Assembly: GCA_022560025.1 (NCBI GenBank) | Contig: JAFISE010000041.1 | Coordinates: forward strand, 1 to 64,000 | Direction: 5' to 3' | DNA: 64,000 nt | From: Stagonosporopsis chrysanthemi | Taxonomy: Eukaryota > Ascomycota > Dothideomycetes > Pleosporales > Didymellaceae | Shown here: one piece after another, positions 54,510-64,000 of the stretch | Layout: every line of letters starts with the position of its first letter | How positions within the stretch are numbered: the first letter of the stretch is position 1 | Notes under the pieces: generated by a model | Told to the model about the DNA's origin: nothing | Database searches by the model: none | The model's input: only the letters and a program-made list of their open reading frames with translations | Made by a program: the position numbers and the translations under genes

Positions 54510-55628
54510 TCATGTAAACAGGACAATCCCCAGCATGATCACGACCAGCGCGATCCATGCACTGCTGTCCAACCTCTCACCAGCGTTTGTATAGTAGCGT
54601 GTGCCTGCGCCTCCTTCGATGACCTGGTCCGTTACATTCTGTCGTCCAACAGGTTGATCTACGCCGTTGAAGATATCTACTGCCTTGATGGCTGGTCCAA
54701 CATTGAAGAAGTCGACCAGTACAAAACTCGGCTGCTTCGCGACCTCCTGTCCGCACTTCGTCATATGTTCTCCGAGCCCGCCCGTCCTATCCCAGGAGTT
54801 TGTATCGTTGATGTTGCGGATATCTGGGACCTCGATGCCCATGGCTTGCTGCCAGTACAGCATGTGGTTCATCAGCATCAGCTTGCCAGAGTCGCGCTCC
54901 TGGTCAACAGTGGTCGTGTTGGAAGGGCGATCAGGCTTGCAGGCGAAGTCGGTAGCATTGCGCACGTCGTACGCGTTCTCCCAGACAAAGTCGAACTGGT
55001 TGAGGAGGTATGGCGCTTCCATCTTGTCCGGGTTCAAGGGCTGAACGAAAGTTACGAGTCGCTCGCCCTTGTCAATCATCTCTCCGAGGGTCGGCCAAGT
55101 CTTCTTGAATTCACTGGATGGTGGAGGAGGGTTGCTGATGTCTGGCGGCACATAACCAAAATGCGCAATATCTGCTCGTGCATATTCGCTCTCAAGCTCA
55201 ACAGCACCGATACCATCCATATTCACCAAGATCAGCGTTACCACTTCGGTAGGGTGTGCTGCCATCCATAGATGAATTTCCCATAGCCACGTCTGCAACG
55301 TTCCGACATCGAAAAGTCCGCATGATGTGTGGCACAGGTGGATCTCCCTGGCGCCCGTTCCCTTGTTTTGCGCCACGTGGATCTGTGCAGAGAGCAGTCG
55401 CACGCCAGCATCGAGCTGCACGGTGCTGTTGAAGAACTGGTTGCCAAACGAAGAGAAACCGGTCGAGGTATCGCGCAAGAACGGCGAGTCATGCGCTCCG
55501 AGATGCGTTATCTGATCGTACGAGACGTCGCACAGTTCAGGGGCGTTGTTGCAGGCTCGGGCTGCTGACACTGGGACGGCGGCCAGCGCCAGAAACAATG
55601 AAATGAACGACAAGGTAAGATGTTTCAT
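54510..55628 (-). CDS. Secreted PLC-like phosphodiesterase, probably GPI-anchored
   Basis: Single exon, 372 residues from the ATG at 55628. Signal peptide MKHLTLSFISLFLALAAVPVSA. The PLC X-domain-like fold is marked by ITHLGAHDSPF (His46), LDAGVRLLSAQIHV and IHLCHTSC (His100), which provide the expected catalytic His pair of the PI-PLC-like superfamily, then WLWEIHLWMAAHPTEVVTL. The C-terminus ends in a hydrophobic segment (AWIALVVIMLGIVLFT) after small residues, typical of a GPI attachment signal. Several NxT/NxS sequons support an extracellular location. Family knowledge: fungal members are cell-surface proteins, mostly of untested substrate. It lies 251 bases downstream of the mitochondrial-type gene's start, same strand. 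Confidence 0.88.
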   Translation of the reverse strand: MKHLTLSFISLFLALAAVPVSAARACNNAPELCDVSYDQITHLGAHDSPFLRDTSTGFSSFGNQFFNSTVQLDAGVRLLSAQIHVAQNKGTGAREIHLCHTSCGLFDVGTLQTWLWEIHLWMAAHPTEVVTLILVNMDGIGAVELESEYARADIAHFGYVPPDISNPPPPSSEFKKTWPTLGEMIDKGERLVTFVQPLNPDKMEAPYLLNQFDFVWENAYDVRNATDFACKPDRPSNTTTVDQERDSGKLMLMNHMLYWQQAMGIEVPDIRNINDTNSWDRTGGLGEHMTKCGQEVAKQPSFVLVDFFNVGPAIKAVDIFNGVDQPVGRQNVTDQVIEGGAGTRYYTNAGERLDSSAWIALVVIMLGIVLFT

Positions 55629-57330
55629 CGCTGAAACAATGTTTGGAAAGCGAGTGAAATAAGGATAGGCCAAGGAAGTGGAAAGAAAGAAAGAAAAAGT
55701 TGGTTATGTGTACATGCAAAGTTAACGAACAAAGGCAGCAGCGCTGCGTGAAGTGTGAAGGTGTGTCGCATCTTCAATGAGAGAAGTTGACGCACAATAG
55801 CACTGTTCAACAAGTGAACGCAGTTTCTGAATGCGGTGAGCGGTGCCTGACTCTAGACACGACATCCCTACCGCAGATCAACCGACACAACCGGCTCAGC
55901 CTCATCACGGCGCATCATTTCGGTGTACATACCTCGACCCACGAACGAACTATTGATCAGTGCTTGGCTTATACTTCATCATCTCGGTGCTGCAGGCGAT
56001 CTTCGCACACGAGGCACACTGGGTAACCTCGCACGGTTGCACTACGCCACTGGACTGCTCCCATCTCTGCCTCGCGGGCACAGCATTGCTGTCACTCCTT
56101 GTCATACTGCTAGTCATGCCGAATATCAATGATGATAAGCGGCCACGGCGTGCGTCTCGGGATGCAGCTCACAGCCCATCCTCGGTAGAGAAGACTATGG
56201 TTCGCACTGCAAACCGTATTCTCATCCGGGTCACCACGTGTATCACGGGTTGACGAAGCCGAACCTGGGGTATGTTCATTCTCTCGGCGATAGATGTCAA
56301 GGAAGATACAGGATCTGAGTCTGATCTTCCTCAAGATGGTGCTGGCGATACCAGAAGCAAAAAGGAGCGTCCGGTCGACATGCACATTCAAATCGTGCAT
56401 TGCGACTGATTTCAGCCCATTGACATAGAACGTTTACCTCCGATCGAATAGCTCGACGAGGCTTTTGTGAACTCGCTCACGCGTGCTTGCGTCCGGTGTT
56501 TTACGGACTGGGCTGTCGAACTCAACCTCCGGGGGAGACAATACACAAGACAAGCGAGCCTTGGGTCAGGGTTGGCATTGAAAAGAAAAAATGGAATCGC
56601 GTCTGTGCCAAGCAATTCATCAAACTGAGCGGGTTTGTCGGGACAGGCGAAGTCTTTGACGAAAGCATCCATCAGGGCACTGAGACCAAAAAGGGGAAAT
56701 GGCGCAAGCGGTGAGTAGGTCGATGGCTGTGATGTCTGAAGTTGGTATTCTCAGCTGTGTTGTTACCATCCCGTAACCAGCCCATCAACAGCCTCTCCTC
56801 CGTTGCGCGAGTATCTTCTCTACTGGACTTCCGTATCCTTGTGGTTTTGGTCATGCTTTAGAAGAAGTTGGTACGTTGGGGTAGCCCTTAAGAATTATCG
56901 ACCCAGTACTTTCAGCCGCCTCAGCTCAATCTGGTGGACCCTGTTATCCGGTTCCACGATTAGGAATGAAGGCCCTCGGAATCTGCGAGGCACAGGGGTC
57001 GTGCAATAGCATTATCTTCTCCGCCCCTCTTCTGCTCCCACCCATCATATGTGCCGCCTGCCCCACCCACATACCTTTTTGACAATCGTTCACTTGCACG
57101 CTTTTTGCGCTTTGAGAGTCAATTACTGGCACAGCACGGTGTCCTAAGCAATCAAGCATTTTGTTCCAACACATCGCAACCTGTCTTCTTCAAAGTATAG
57201 CAAAGCGGAGAAGGTGGGCGATGCGCACGTCTCCGAGTCACTCCAAGGTGCTGATGAGTATCTAAACAAAGGGCAGGGCCCTTTGTCCCATTGAAATGCA
57301 TCTTCCTCCTTCTCAGCATATACACCCAAT
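55629..57330. other. Intergenic, 1.7 kb
   Basis: A purine/pyrimidine-biased leader lies just upstream of the PLC-like gene. No supported coding sequence elsewhere. Confidence 0.55.
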
Positions 57331-57550
57331 TTGCCAGTTCAGGGAGCAAAGCTTCCCTTGAGCAAACAGATTCCTGTATGCCCAGCTCCAACTGCCTCTA
57401 GATCTCGGACAACATCACCTTCTCCAAGCGGTAGGAGGCTACCACCGGTCTCAGTATACACACCCTTGTCTTTGCGATTGCCGAGCATTGTATCGACACT
57501 GGCTGTTTATGTATCACTATCAGAGACATCTTCACACAGTGCTCTAATTA

Positions 57551-59130
57551 ATATGCCAGTGAAGTCTATCGCTGATCTAATGATTAGAGATTTCCAATTC
57601 AACCCTAAGGGCAAGATACCACCAAAGAGGAGACTATCGGCCATCACAAATGCAAGCGAACAACAACCAGCGAGCCCTCTAAAAGCAATAGAGCAACCGC
57701 CTGCAATGATATCTTCCAGTTTGCACCTTACCCGATTGTTACTGTCATCTCATGCTGCAATCAGTACGTCATAGAGGCGCAGACGGACGATGTTATTCAG
57801 CAAAAGCAGAGCAATGACTTTTGGTGCAGTCTCCGACATGGGCTTTATCTACAATGAACCATAGAGAAGCCTTCGAACCAGAATCTGAGTTAAAGGAGAC
57901 GAAAGCTAGCAGAGAAGCACTACGCGCAGTTATGGAAGAAGATAGTAAGATTAGTAGTGTGGAATAAGATTTGTTTGTTATGAAGGCTTTGTCACGCAGA
58001 TTTGAAGGACCGAGATCCTTTGGTATTCAAAGACCATTTCGAGACTGCCAATCTCGAAGCTCGTTTACGGGACCTGGGTGCTCAACAAATATGACTGAGC
58101 ATTGTGGACGAACGATCCGGGAATGACGTGCCAGGTGGCGGTGATCCAGAATTGGACACCGAATCATCTCCATTCTACATGCAGTATCAAAATAGACTAG
58201 AGATTATCAAAGCTTCAAATACAATAACTGTGGTTTCAGGAGTAACAGCAGGTAGGCCTTTCCGCAGTCCGGTCGTATCTGTCAACAGACTGCAAGATCC
58301 TCTCCAGGAAAAATGCAACTCACAGCACGGGGCGACACAAAGCAAAGTTCAAGGGTTGCTCCAGAGAATAAGACCATTGAGATGGTCTCTAGATGCGGAG
58401 TGAATAACGTGCTTCTCCATGGGTTCTGTTTCTACGTCATCTAAGCACGGTCAATTCACGGACACATCCACAGTGAAGACCAAAACTGATTCCGGTCAAT
58501 ATCCTCTCCATCTCTTTGCGCCAAAAATAGCAATCAGATCCCAAGTGGTGTTTCCTCGTGTCCATCGTCAATCCAGGAAAGGTCAGGGCAGGCGGAGGGT
58601 GATGCTCAGACTTCAAATCACACGGCCTCGTCTTCGCCTCCGATCATAAATGCCCAGGGCAACAAGGCAGTACTGTCCCAAGACATAGCGAAAGCATCAA
58701 GATTGGACATCGAAGCGGCTGCGCAATTGACAGGAGGTGCATCTCACGTGCACTTTCCAGATGATCCAGCGCATGGCCACGTAAACGAGAGAAGACATGA
58801 TTCTCCAAGATCATCTTCTGACCGTCGCTTCAACTGAGGACACATTATTATCATTTCACCACAATCGCAGTACTCCTTGCATTTCTAGTCGCTACTTTGT
58901 ATGGCCTGGCAACGAGCAAGACCTACGACGCTCGCTCAGACGAGAATTTCGCCCCTGCCCATTGATCCGTCACCTCCAAGGATGGCTCCAGCAACCTCAC
59001 TGTATCCTGGAGGAATGATCATGCCGCGAGCTTGAACATACGTTATGCTTTAAATACGAATATGGGTTCTGGGGAACCAGTTCTGGGTTCTTGGGCGTTT
59101 TTTGCGGAATTGGGACACCGGAGATGTTGA
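57551..59130 (+). pseudogene. Eroded multi-exon gene with C-terminal membrane segment
   Basis: Consecutive plus-strand pieces read like one protein but are interrupted. 57553-57774: MPVKSIADLMIRDF, then basic and Pro-rich. 57854-57944, then a 55-bp intron (57945-57999), then ending ARLRDLGAQQI before a TGA at 58092. The same frame continues for 102 more codons (DERSGNDVPGGGDPELDTES and so on) to 58403. 58555-58837: NAQGNKAVLSQDIAKASRLD, Ser-rich. 58855-59130: TTIAVLLAFLVATLYGLA, a membrane helix, interrupted by TGA at 58963 and continuing SVTSKDGSSNLTVSW. Two TGAs inside otherwise sense-like frames, plus frame changes, indicate decay. I cannot name the family. Some breaks could be introns I have not resolved. 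Confidence 0.5.
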
Positions 59131-59968
59131 GTTGCAAGGAGCACGAGGGAGGGGATGTTGCGGACTGTGTACGTGCCTTCGTTTGGCTAAACGTTCGTGG
59201 ATTCTATGATGTTTCCGAGCGGTTTCGCGGCATTTCACTTGGTCTTACTGTAGTTACTTGGGCGGATGAGCCAGTTTTGGCGCCGAAGGGAGGAGGCGGA
59301 TCTTCAACGGGCGGAGAAATGGCTGCGATGCTTCGATGAAGTAGCGCTAGCACAACCTCAGTGACGTCGTCACGCGCCGTTGCCAGCACCGGACCCCTGC
59401 CGTTGCACTGATGTCTGTTCCCCAATCAATCTCACATGCCTTCCCGTTGCTATTTTCACAGAAGTGTAAGTTTCCCGTCTATCAGACGTGCCGGAAGCTT
59501 TGTTCATCCTGTCTGACCTACAGTTTTGCTTATATAGATGGTCCTTACAATTAGCAACCTTGTCGCATGACTTGGCTTCGACAGCGACCGCGCCAAATGC
59601 GCCATGAGCCATTTCGATACTCTCTCCATGACGCGCTCGAGATCGCGCTCCGGAACTAGATGGCGAGGTCCTACATCAAATCTGATATCTCTACCCGGCT
59701 CCAAAGACCACTTTACAAGTGCAGATTGCGGCCCGCCATGGTGCTTTCAAAGGCCACAACGATCTTTATGCAGGCATCAGGTCCACCTCGCGCTCGGCCC
59801 GTCATGGCACCTTGAGGCTACTCTTGTCATATCGCAGGCGTCAGCTCTATCTCTGTGGAGCCTCCCAGGTCCTCCTGGTCACCAAGGGCCTCCAGGTGTA
59901 CCGGTGGTTTTCAATAAGACCTTAGACCAGCGCATCTAGAGCGTCTCTGGCGACTTTCCTACCAAAGA
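59131..59968. other. Intergenic
   Basis: Open frames here (for example 59604-59939 +) are Pro/Ser/His-rich and lack recognisable features. Confidence 0.5.
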
Positions 59969-60360
59969 ATGAACTTCATTTACTACAAATACTTCACATC
60001 AGGCAGATACGAGGCCAAGGCGTCGGTTCTATCCGGTGAGTACGCGTTTATCTCTTGCTTTTGAAGTTCTACTAACGCATGGTAGGGAACCGACGACATA
60101 TTCCATTTCGTTTCGCCACGGCCGAGTCTGCCATAACATGCGCATTGAGATTTATGCATCTTGCAACCAACAACTGGGCGGCGACGCCGGCAGGCAAGGG
60201 CAACGGTTTTGTCGATATCAACGTCCCCATCAACGGCAACGGCAATCGCAACGGCAACGGCAACGGCGTCCTGCACACCATCATTCGCGCCACTATGGGT
60301 AGGGACGACGACATGGTCCACAAGCAAAGTGAGGAGACTGGGAGCTTGAAGGACAAGTAA
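59969..60360 (+). CDS. Small two-exon protein with an Asn-Gly repeat, unknown function
   Basis: Exons 59969-60035 and 60086-60360, joined across a textbook 50-bp intron (GTGAGT donor, CTAAC branch, TAG acceptor) that keeps the frame, giving 113 residues. The start is MNFIYYKYFTSGRYEAK. The middle contains FRFATAESAITCALRFMHLATNNW, a likely helix. It is followed by FVDINVPINGNGNRNGNGNG, encoded by a GGCAAC repeat at about 60230-60268, and a charged end (SEETGSLKDK). No signal peptide and no family I recognise. The intron quality and frame continuity are the reasons for calling it. It could be a lineage-specific gene or the remnant of a longer one. Confidence 0.5.
60230..60268. repeat. GGCAAC hexanucleotide repeat
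   Basis: About six units of GGCAAC with one variant (GGCAATCGCAAC). In the frame of the small gene it encodes alternating Asn and Gly. Confidence 0.85.
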
Positions 60361-62963
60361 GGGTGGTGTCAGTGTTGGTGTTTGGCAGTGACTGCTTTCA
60401 CATCGATTATTTGGTGATTGGCAAGGGCGAAGATATAATTACGATTGCGAGCTAAGCTGAGTTGCCGCTGCAGCTACTTTTCTCTTGCATCATGGCGAGA
60501 CTGCTTGTGATAGCGTCGCAGAATGGCATGTGAGACGAATTTAATATTCGCCTTTGGGCCACGCGACCTTGTTCTGCGACGTCCTGTTTTGGTGAATTGA
60601 TACCTTTAGAGCTAAGAATGGTGCCGTTGAAGATCCACATCTAAGAGGGGAGTGCTACGATGGCGAGCAGGAGCTCGAAGAGGTGTGGGCGAGCATAACT
60701 CGGCAAATGGATACTTGTTCTGGAAGTCATCGACCTATCTTGGCTGGATTGTTGAGCATTGGACCACGGTGGTTTTTTGCACAGCCATAACTTCATATTC
60801 TAAGCCGCTGACCGTCGCGAAGTGATACATCTTGCAGTGTAACCAGACACTGGCGAGCACATACTTTGGCAGGATGGCATGCTGGCCAGGTCGTCGGTAT
60901 CGCAGCAGTGACTGGTCACAACTGACCCTGAACTGCAGAGGTTCAGAAGACATGTGGTGCAAAGCTGGCTCTGCGGGGTTCGTCTTCACAGCGGTGCAAC
61001 AGTGCGTCAGCTTCGACAAGATTGTAGCCTCGCCAAACACGTTTTGTTGCTCACTGTTTGTTTGCTCCTTATCAAATTGAGCCACAGGTTGCTCACAACA
61101 ACGCGGCGGTGGACCCACACCATCACTGCGCCCACGATCATCAAAACCTCACAATTTAGCTACCCCGTCTATATCTTTCTGTCAAAAAAACGTATTCTCA
61201 TCTAGTGAATAGCCGTCTTGGCTTGGTGGCGCCGCCCACGTTAAAACACCGAGCACATATCAGGTACGTCCAAATATGCACTGTGACTGTGATGTTGTGA
61301 CTGTTGGTCTTCGGTTCGAAGCTTGACCTCGATTACAAGGCTTAGAACCCCTTCTTCCCATCTTTTTGCTTTTTGCTTTTCCTTTTCTACCTTGGTGAAA
61401 GGGAAGTGCGTGGCTGGTGCGCGCGGGCATGTGGGTCGGCATGTGATGGCGAGCAACGGCACTGGCATGGCCGCTGCGTGTCATTCTCATGGATTTTTAT
61501 AGAATGCTCCTCGAATCCAGGATTATTTGAAACGCTTGACCTGCGGTGTTGAATCCTTGCTTTTTTTACTGTCGTCTGCTCTTATCTTTTTGAGGCCTTG
61601 GCCCTCATCTCGGCACAGAAACGAGGGTGGAGACTTACAAGCTTCACAAGAACAACAGCAGAGGTGGCTCTAGTGACTTATAAACCCAATATCATTATTC
61701 AGAGAGAGCATAATACAGAAGTTGTGCAGCCATGCCTGGTAGCTGAGGGAGAGGGGGAGAGCAAGGCACTCCAGTTCTGCGATACGGGGTCCTTAAGCTA
61801 ATACCATGCAGCTCTCTTTGTCCCGACTCGGATCATCTGCAGACTAAACTTCCATCATCGAAAGTCTAGAATAGCTTTTGTCGTGCCGAGCTACAAGGCA
61901 TCGAACGAGCAAAACCATGCCATTGGACACAGTGCCCGGATGGGACCCAGGTCTGCCTCATCCAAGGCTATCTCCAGAGCAAAACTAGTGGTGGATGGAC
62001 ATTGAAAAGCCCATGATGTTCAAAACAAGCAGTTCTGAAATGCTTTGTTCGTTCTCTAAGTATGTCTTAGCGCTATGGCTAACGACGCGAACGGCGAGGC
62101 GGCGTGATCTGGGGCTCCCCCACCTTTCCGCATTACGCCACATCCCTTGCCCCCTGCAGCCTCGAGCTTCGAGAAGACCAACCTCTGCAAATCGATCGCG
62201 AGCAACAACATTGAAGTAAGCACACAAGTCGCAGTCGGTTCGCGAAATGAACAGTGCCACGGAGCGTAGACGATCGGATGAGGCTTTTGCTTAGCGTCTG
62301 GTCTCGACAGGAGTCGTTCCGTGGATCGCAAGTCGCAAGTCTCGCAAAAGCTGACTATCGTCGGCAGTCGCGGTGGTCCAGCCCTAGCTTCAGCTCTTAG
62401 CCCTATACGCTCCTACATCGTATCCATCTTTAGCCCCTACCCGAGGGAGCTATGGCCTGTCAACTGTACCGGATGAGGACGCGGAATCGACATGTGCCGA
62501 TCACTTTGCGCCACGAAAGTACCAGATCCGCAGCCTTACACTCGCCAACATCCCTTATTCATACTGGCTGGATCCTAAAACACTCTGCGGCCAGGTGCGC
62601 ATGGCTGTTGTGCCAGCCACAGGAAGCTTCTTGCGCCACGCGTTCCTACTAGCTCCCGCCCGGGGATGTCAAGCTTGTGGAGTCCAGACCCATTCATGTC
62701 GCCTTTTTGGTGGCTTGATGGGATTTTGGATATCCATTAGGACATTGGAATAAGGCGAGGACTCGTCCAAGATGAATTCGCCGTCCATAGGACCACGGTC
62801 TGGACAAAGTCTCTCATAGACATCTTCCAGGTTGCCAGTCAGCTATATAAGTCTTAAGAGGTACCACACAAGCAGCCCATAATTATCATCACCAACATTA
62901 GCATCACTTCATACCCTCCTATACAGTAACACGGACCAACAAAAACTTGTCTTGGTGATCATC
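60361..62963. other. Intergenic, 2.6 kb, with secreted-protein promoter at its right end
   Basis: No gene supported on either strand. A TATA-like GCTATATAAG at about 62841-62850 lies about 115 bases upstream of the four-exon secreted-protein gene and is followed by a C/A-rich leader. Confidence 0.5.
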
Positions 62964-63581
62964 ATGAAGCTCCTTGCTGTATGTATTCCAGTTCCACTAC
63001 GTCATCGCCATCCGGCTGACTTAGTCCAGATCCTATCTGCCTCTGCCGCACTCCTGAACTCCGCGTTAGCAGCGCCCGCCAAGGGTGGTACCGTTCAAAA
63101 AGTCAACAAGCCGGCTGCTGGTGGCCCAGCTTCCGCATTGGTCACCGTGTACCCATCTTATACATGTACCGACCCCAACACCGTTGGTCGCAACCTTTCC
63201 CCACCGCTTTTCTGCCACGCTAACGCTTGCTCGACAGACTCCTCCTTCTGATGGCTCAGTTGCTGGCGCTAAGACATCCACTGTTACAGAAGGCCAATGC
63301 ATCATTGCTTCCATTGTGAGTAACCCTATTGAATACGCTTTAGGAATGCAGCTAAAATATCACAGCCTTTCACAGGCGCAATAACAGCAAGCCTGACAGT
63401 TCCACCCAAGGCAGGTGCTCCAGGATGCTATATCCAACTATTCAAAGACCAAGGTTGCGGAGTCACCCTCTCGAACCAGTATCATGGATTTCCTTTCAAC
63501 GGCGTGGCTGTGGGCAACTCTGTTGGATGTGCAGCACCACCTGTTCAGTCTTATGGGGCCTATACCATCAATTGTGGCTGA
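62964..63581 (+). CDS. Small secreted cysteine-rich protein, effector-like
   Basis: Four exons, 62964-62978, 63030-63182, 63238-63315 and 63366-63581, with introns of 51, 55 and 50 bp; 153 residues. Exon 1 is only five codons (MKLLA). Spliced, the N-terminus becomes MKLLAILSASAALLNSALAAP, a clear signal peptide. The mature protein has six Cys (YTCTD, GQCII, GCYIQ, GCGVT, GCAAP, INCG) and ends at TINCG. Intron 2 uses a weak GTTGGT donor. Intron 3 is taken at CACAG|CCTTTC, because the next acceptor would bring a stop. Secretion, small size and an even number of cysteines fit an apoplastic effector or antimicrobial type, but no named family is recognised. A TATA box precedes it at a normal distance. 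Confidence 0.75.
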
Positions 63582-63671
63582 TTTGAGAATGATAGTTTTA
63601 TATAGAAAGTTCATCGCTAAACTACCTCACCTGTTGAATGGCGCCCTAACTCTGTGCCTCTTAACGCTTAG

Positions 63672-63809
63672 TCAAGACGATCGGTTTGTATCTCCGGTGG
63701 CAGCACCGTTTATGTGAAGAACGGGGGAGACTTTGAAGTCTCGGCGGTAGATGGCAACACTTGTGGCTGGCTTGGGCTGTTGCGCGCTGATTGTGACATG
63801 TGGAAGTAG
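63672..63809 (+). other. Orphan cysteine-containing open frame, possible terminal exon
   Basis: After a possible acceptor (CTTAACGCTTAG) a short frame reads SVCISGGSTVYVKNGGDFEV, then NTCGWLGLLRADCDMWK and a stop. It reads like the end of a small secreted protein. It lies about 90 bases after the stop of the preceding gene and cannot be joined to it in frame. It may be a relic or belong to an unrecognised gene. Confidence 0.3.
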
Positions 63810-64000
63810 CTATCTCCGCCGTCATCAACCTCGACCTCACATCCTACCAGGTCCCATCCGGCTCTCTCGCAACGCTGTGCCTGCTTCACTTCAAGATGTG
63901 AATACTGAGTCTAGGCATACTCGGACTCCTTAATGATGGCAAAGCGAAGGAGCAAAGCCCTGCTCATGACTGCAGCGGCACTAGTCTGGTATCGTATCTT

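Overview
The window is nuclear DNA from a filamentous ascomycete (Pezizomycotina), probably a Dothideomycete. The evidence is the coding style: short introns of about 45-65 bp with GTRNGT-type donors, CTNAC-like branch points and YAG acceptors. It also carries gene families typical of these fungi: a secreted tyrosinase, a P450, an FMO with a DUF6314-like tail, an ABCA transporter, F-box/LRR proteins, small cysteine-rich secreted proteins and a GPI-type PLC-like protein. Class placement is inference. I see no bacterial, organellar or viral genes.

Layout. 0-5.1 kb: a proline-rich conserved fungal protein (+) converges on a two-exon Ste20/GCK kinase (-); simple repeats lie between them and a GC-rich minisatellite lies upstream of the kinase start. 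5.4-9.3 kb: no intact gene, but F-box-like and WW-protein-like fragments on the minus strand among duplicated segments. 9.4-18.6 kb: a three-exon P450 (-), adenine deaminase (+), a gamma-glutamylcyclotransferase-like protein (+), a two-exon protein of unknown function (+), and a secreted-protein gene broken by one in-frame TGA (+). 20.3-31.6 kb: an LRR protein (-), tyrosinase (+), an F-box/LRR protein (-) and a small NAD(P)-binding reductase (+), separated by empty 1-2.6 kb gaps. 31.6-36.5 kb: a full-length ABCA-type transporter (+). 36.9-37.7 kb: a small two-exon gene (-) whose start codon lies 12 bases from an uninterrupted run of 86 G. 37.9-42.5 kb: gene-poor, with an orphan open frame without methionine. 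42.5-56 kb: a secreted cysteine-rich protein (-), FMO (-), NatD acetyltransferase (+), a membrane protein (-), a mitochondrial-type protein (-) and a PLC-like GPI protein (-). 57.5-59.1 kb: an eroded gene. 60-64 kb: a small two-exon gene and, near the end, a four-exon small secreted cysteine-rich protein assembled here from splice signals.

The genes do not form one pathway. Most are housekeeping or stand-alone genes. The most interesting parts are the gene-poor pockets with eroded genes and the two candidate effector-like secreted proteins. No CRISPR array, rRNA gene, convincing tRNA or intact transposase/reverse transcriptase was seen. Exon structures were inferred by eye from splice consensus, reading frame and protein continuity, and have not been checked against transcripts.
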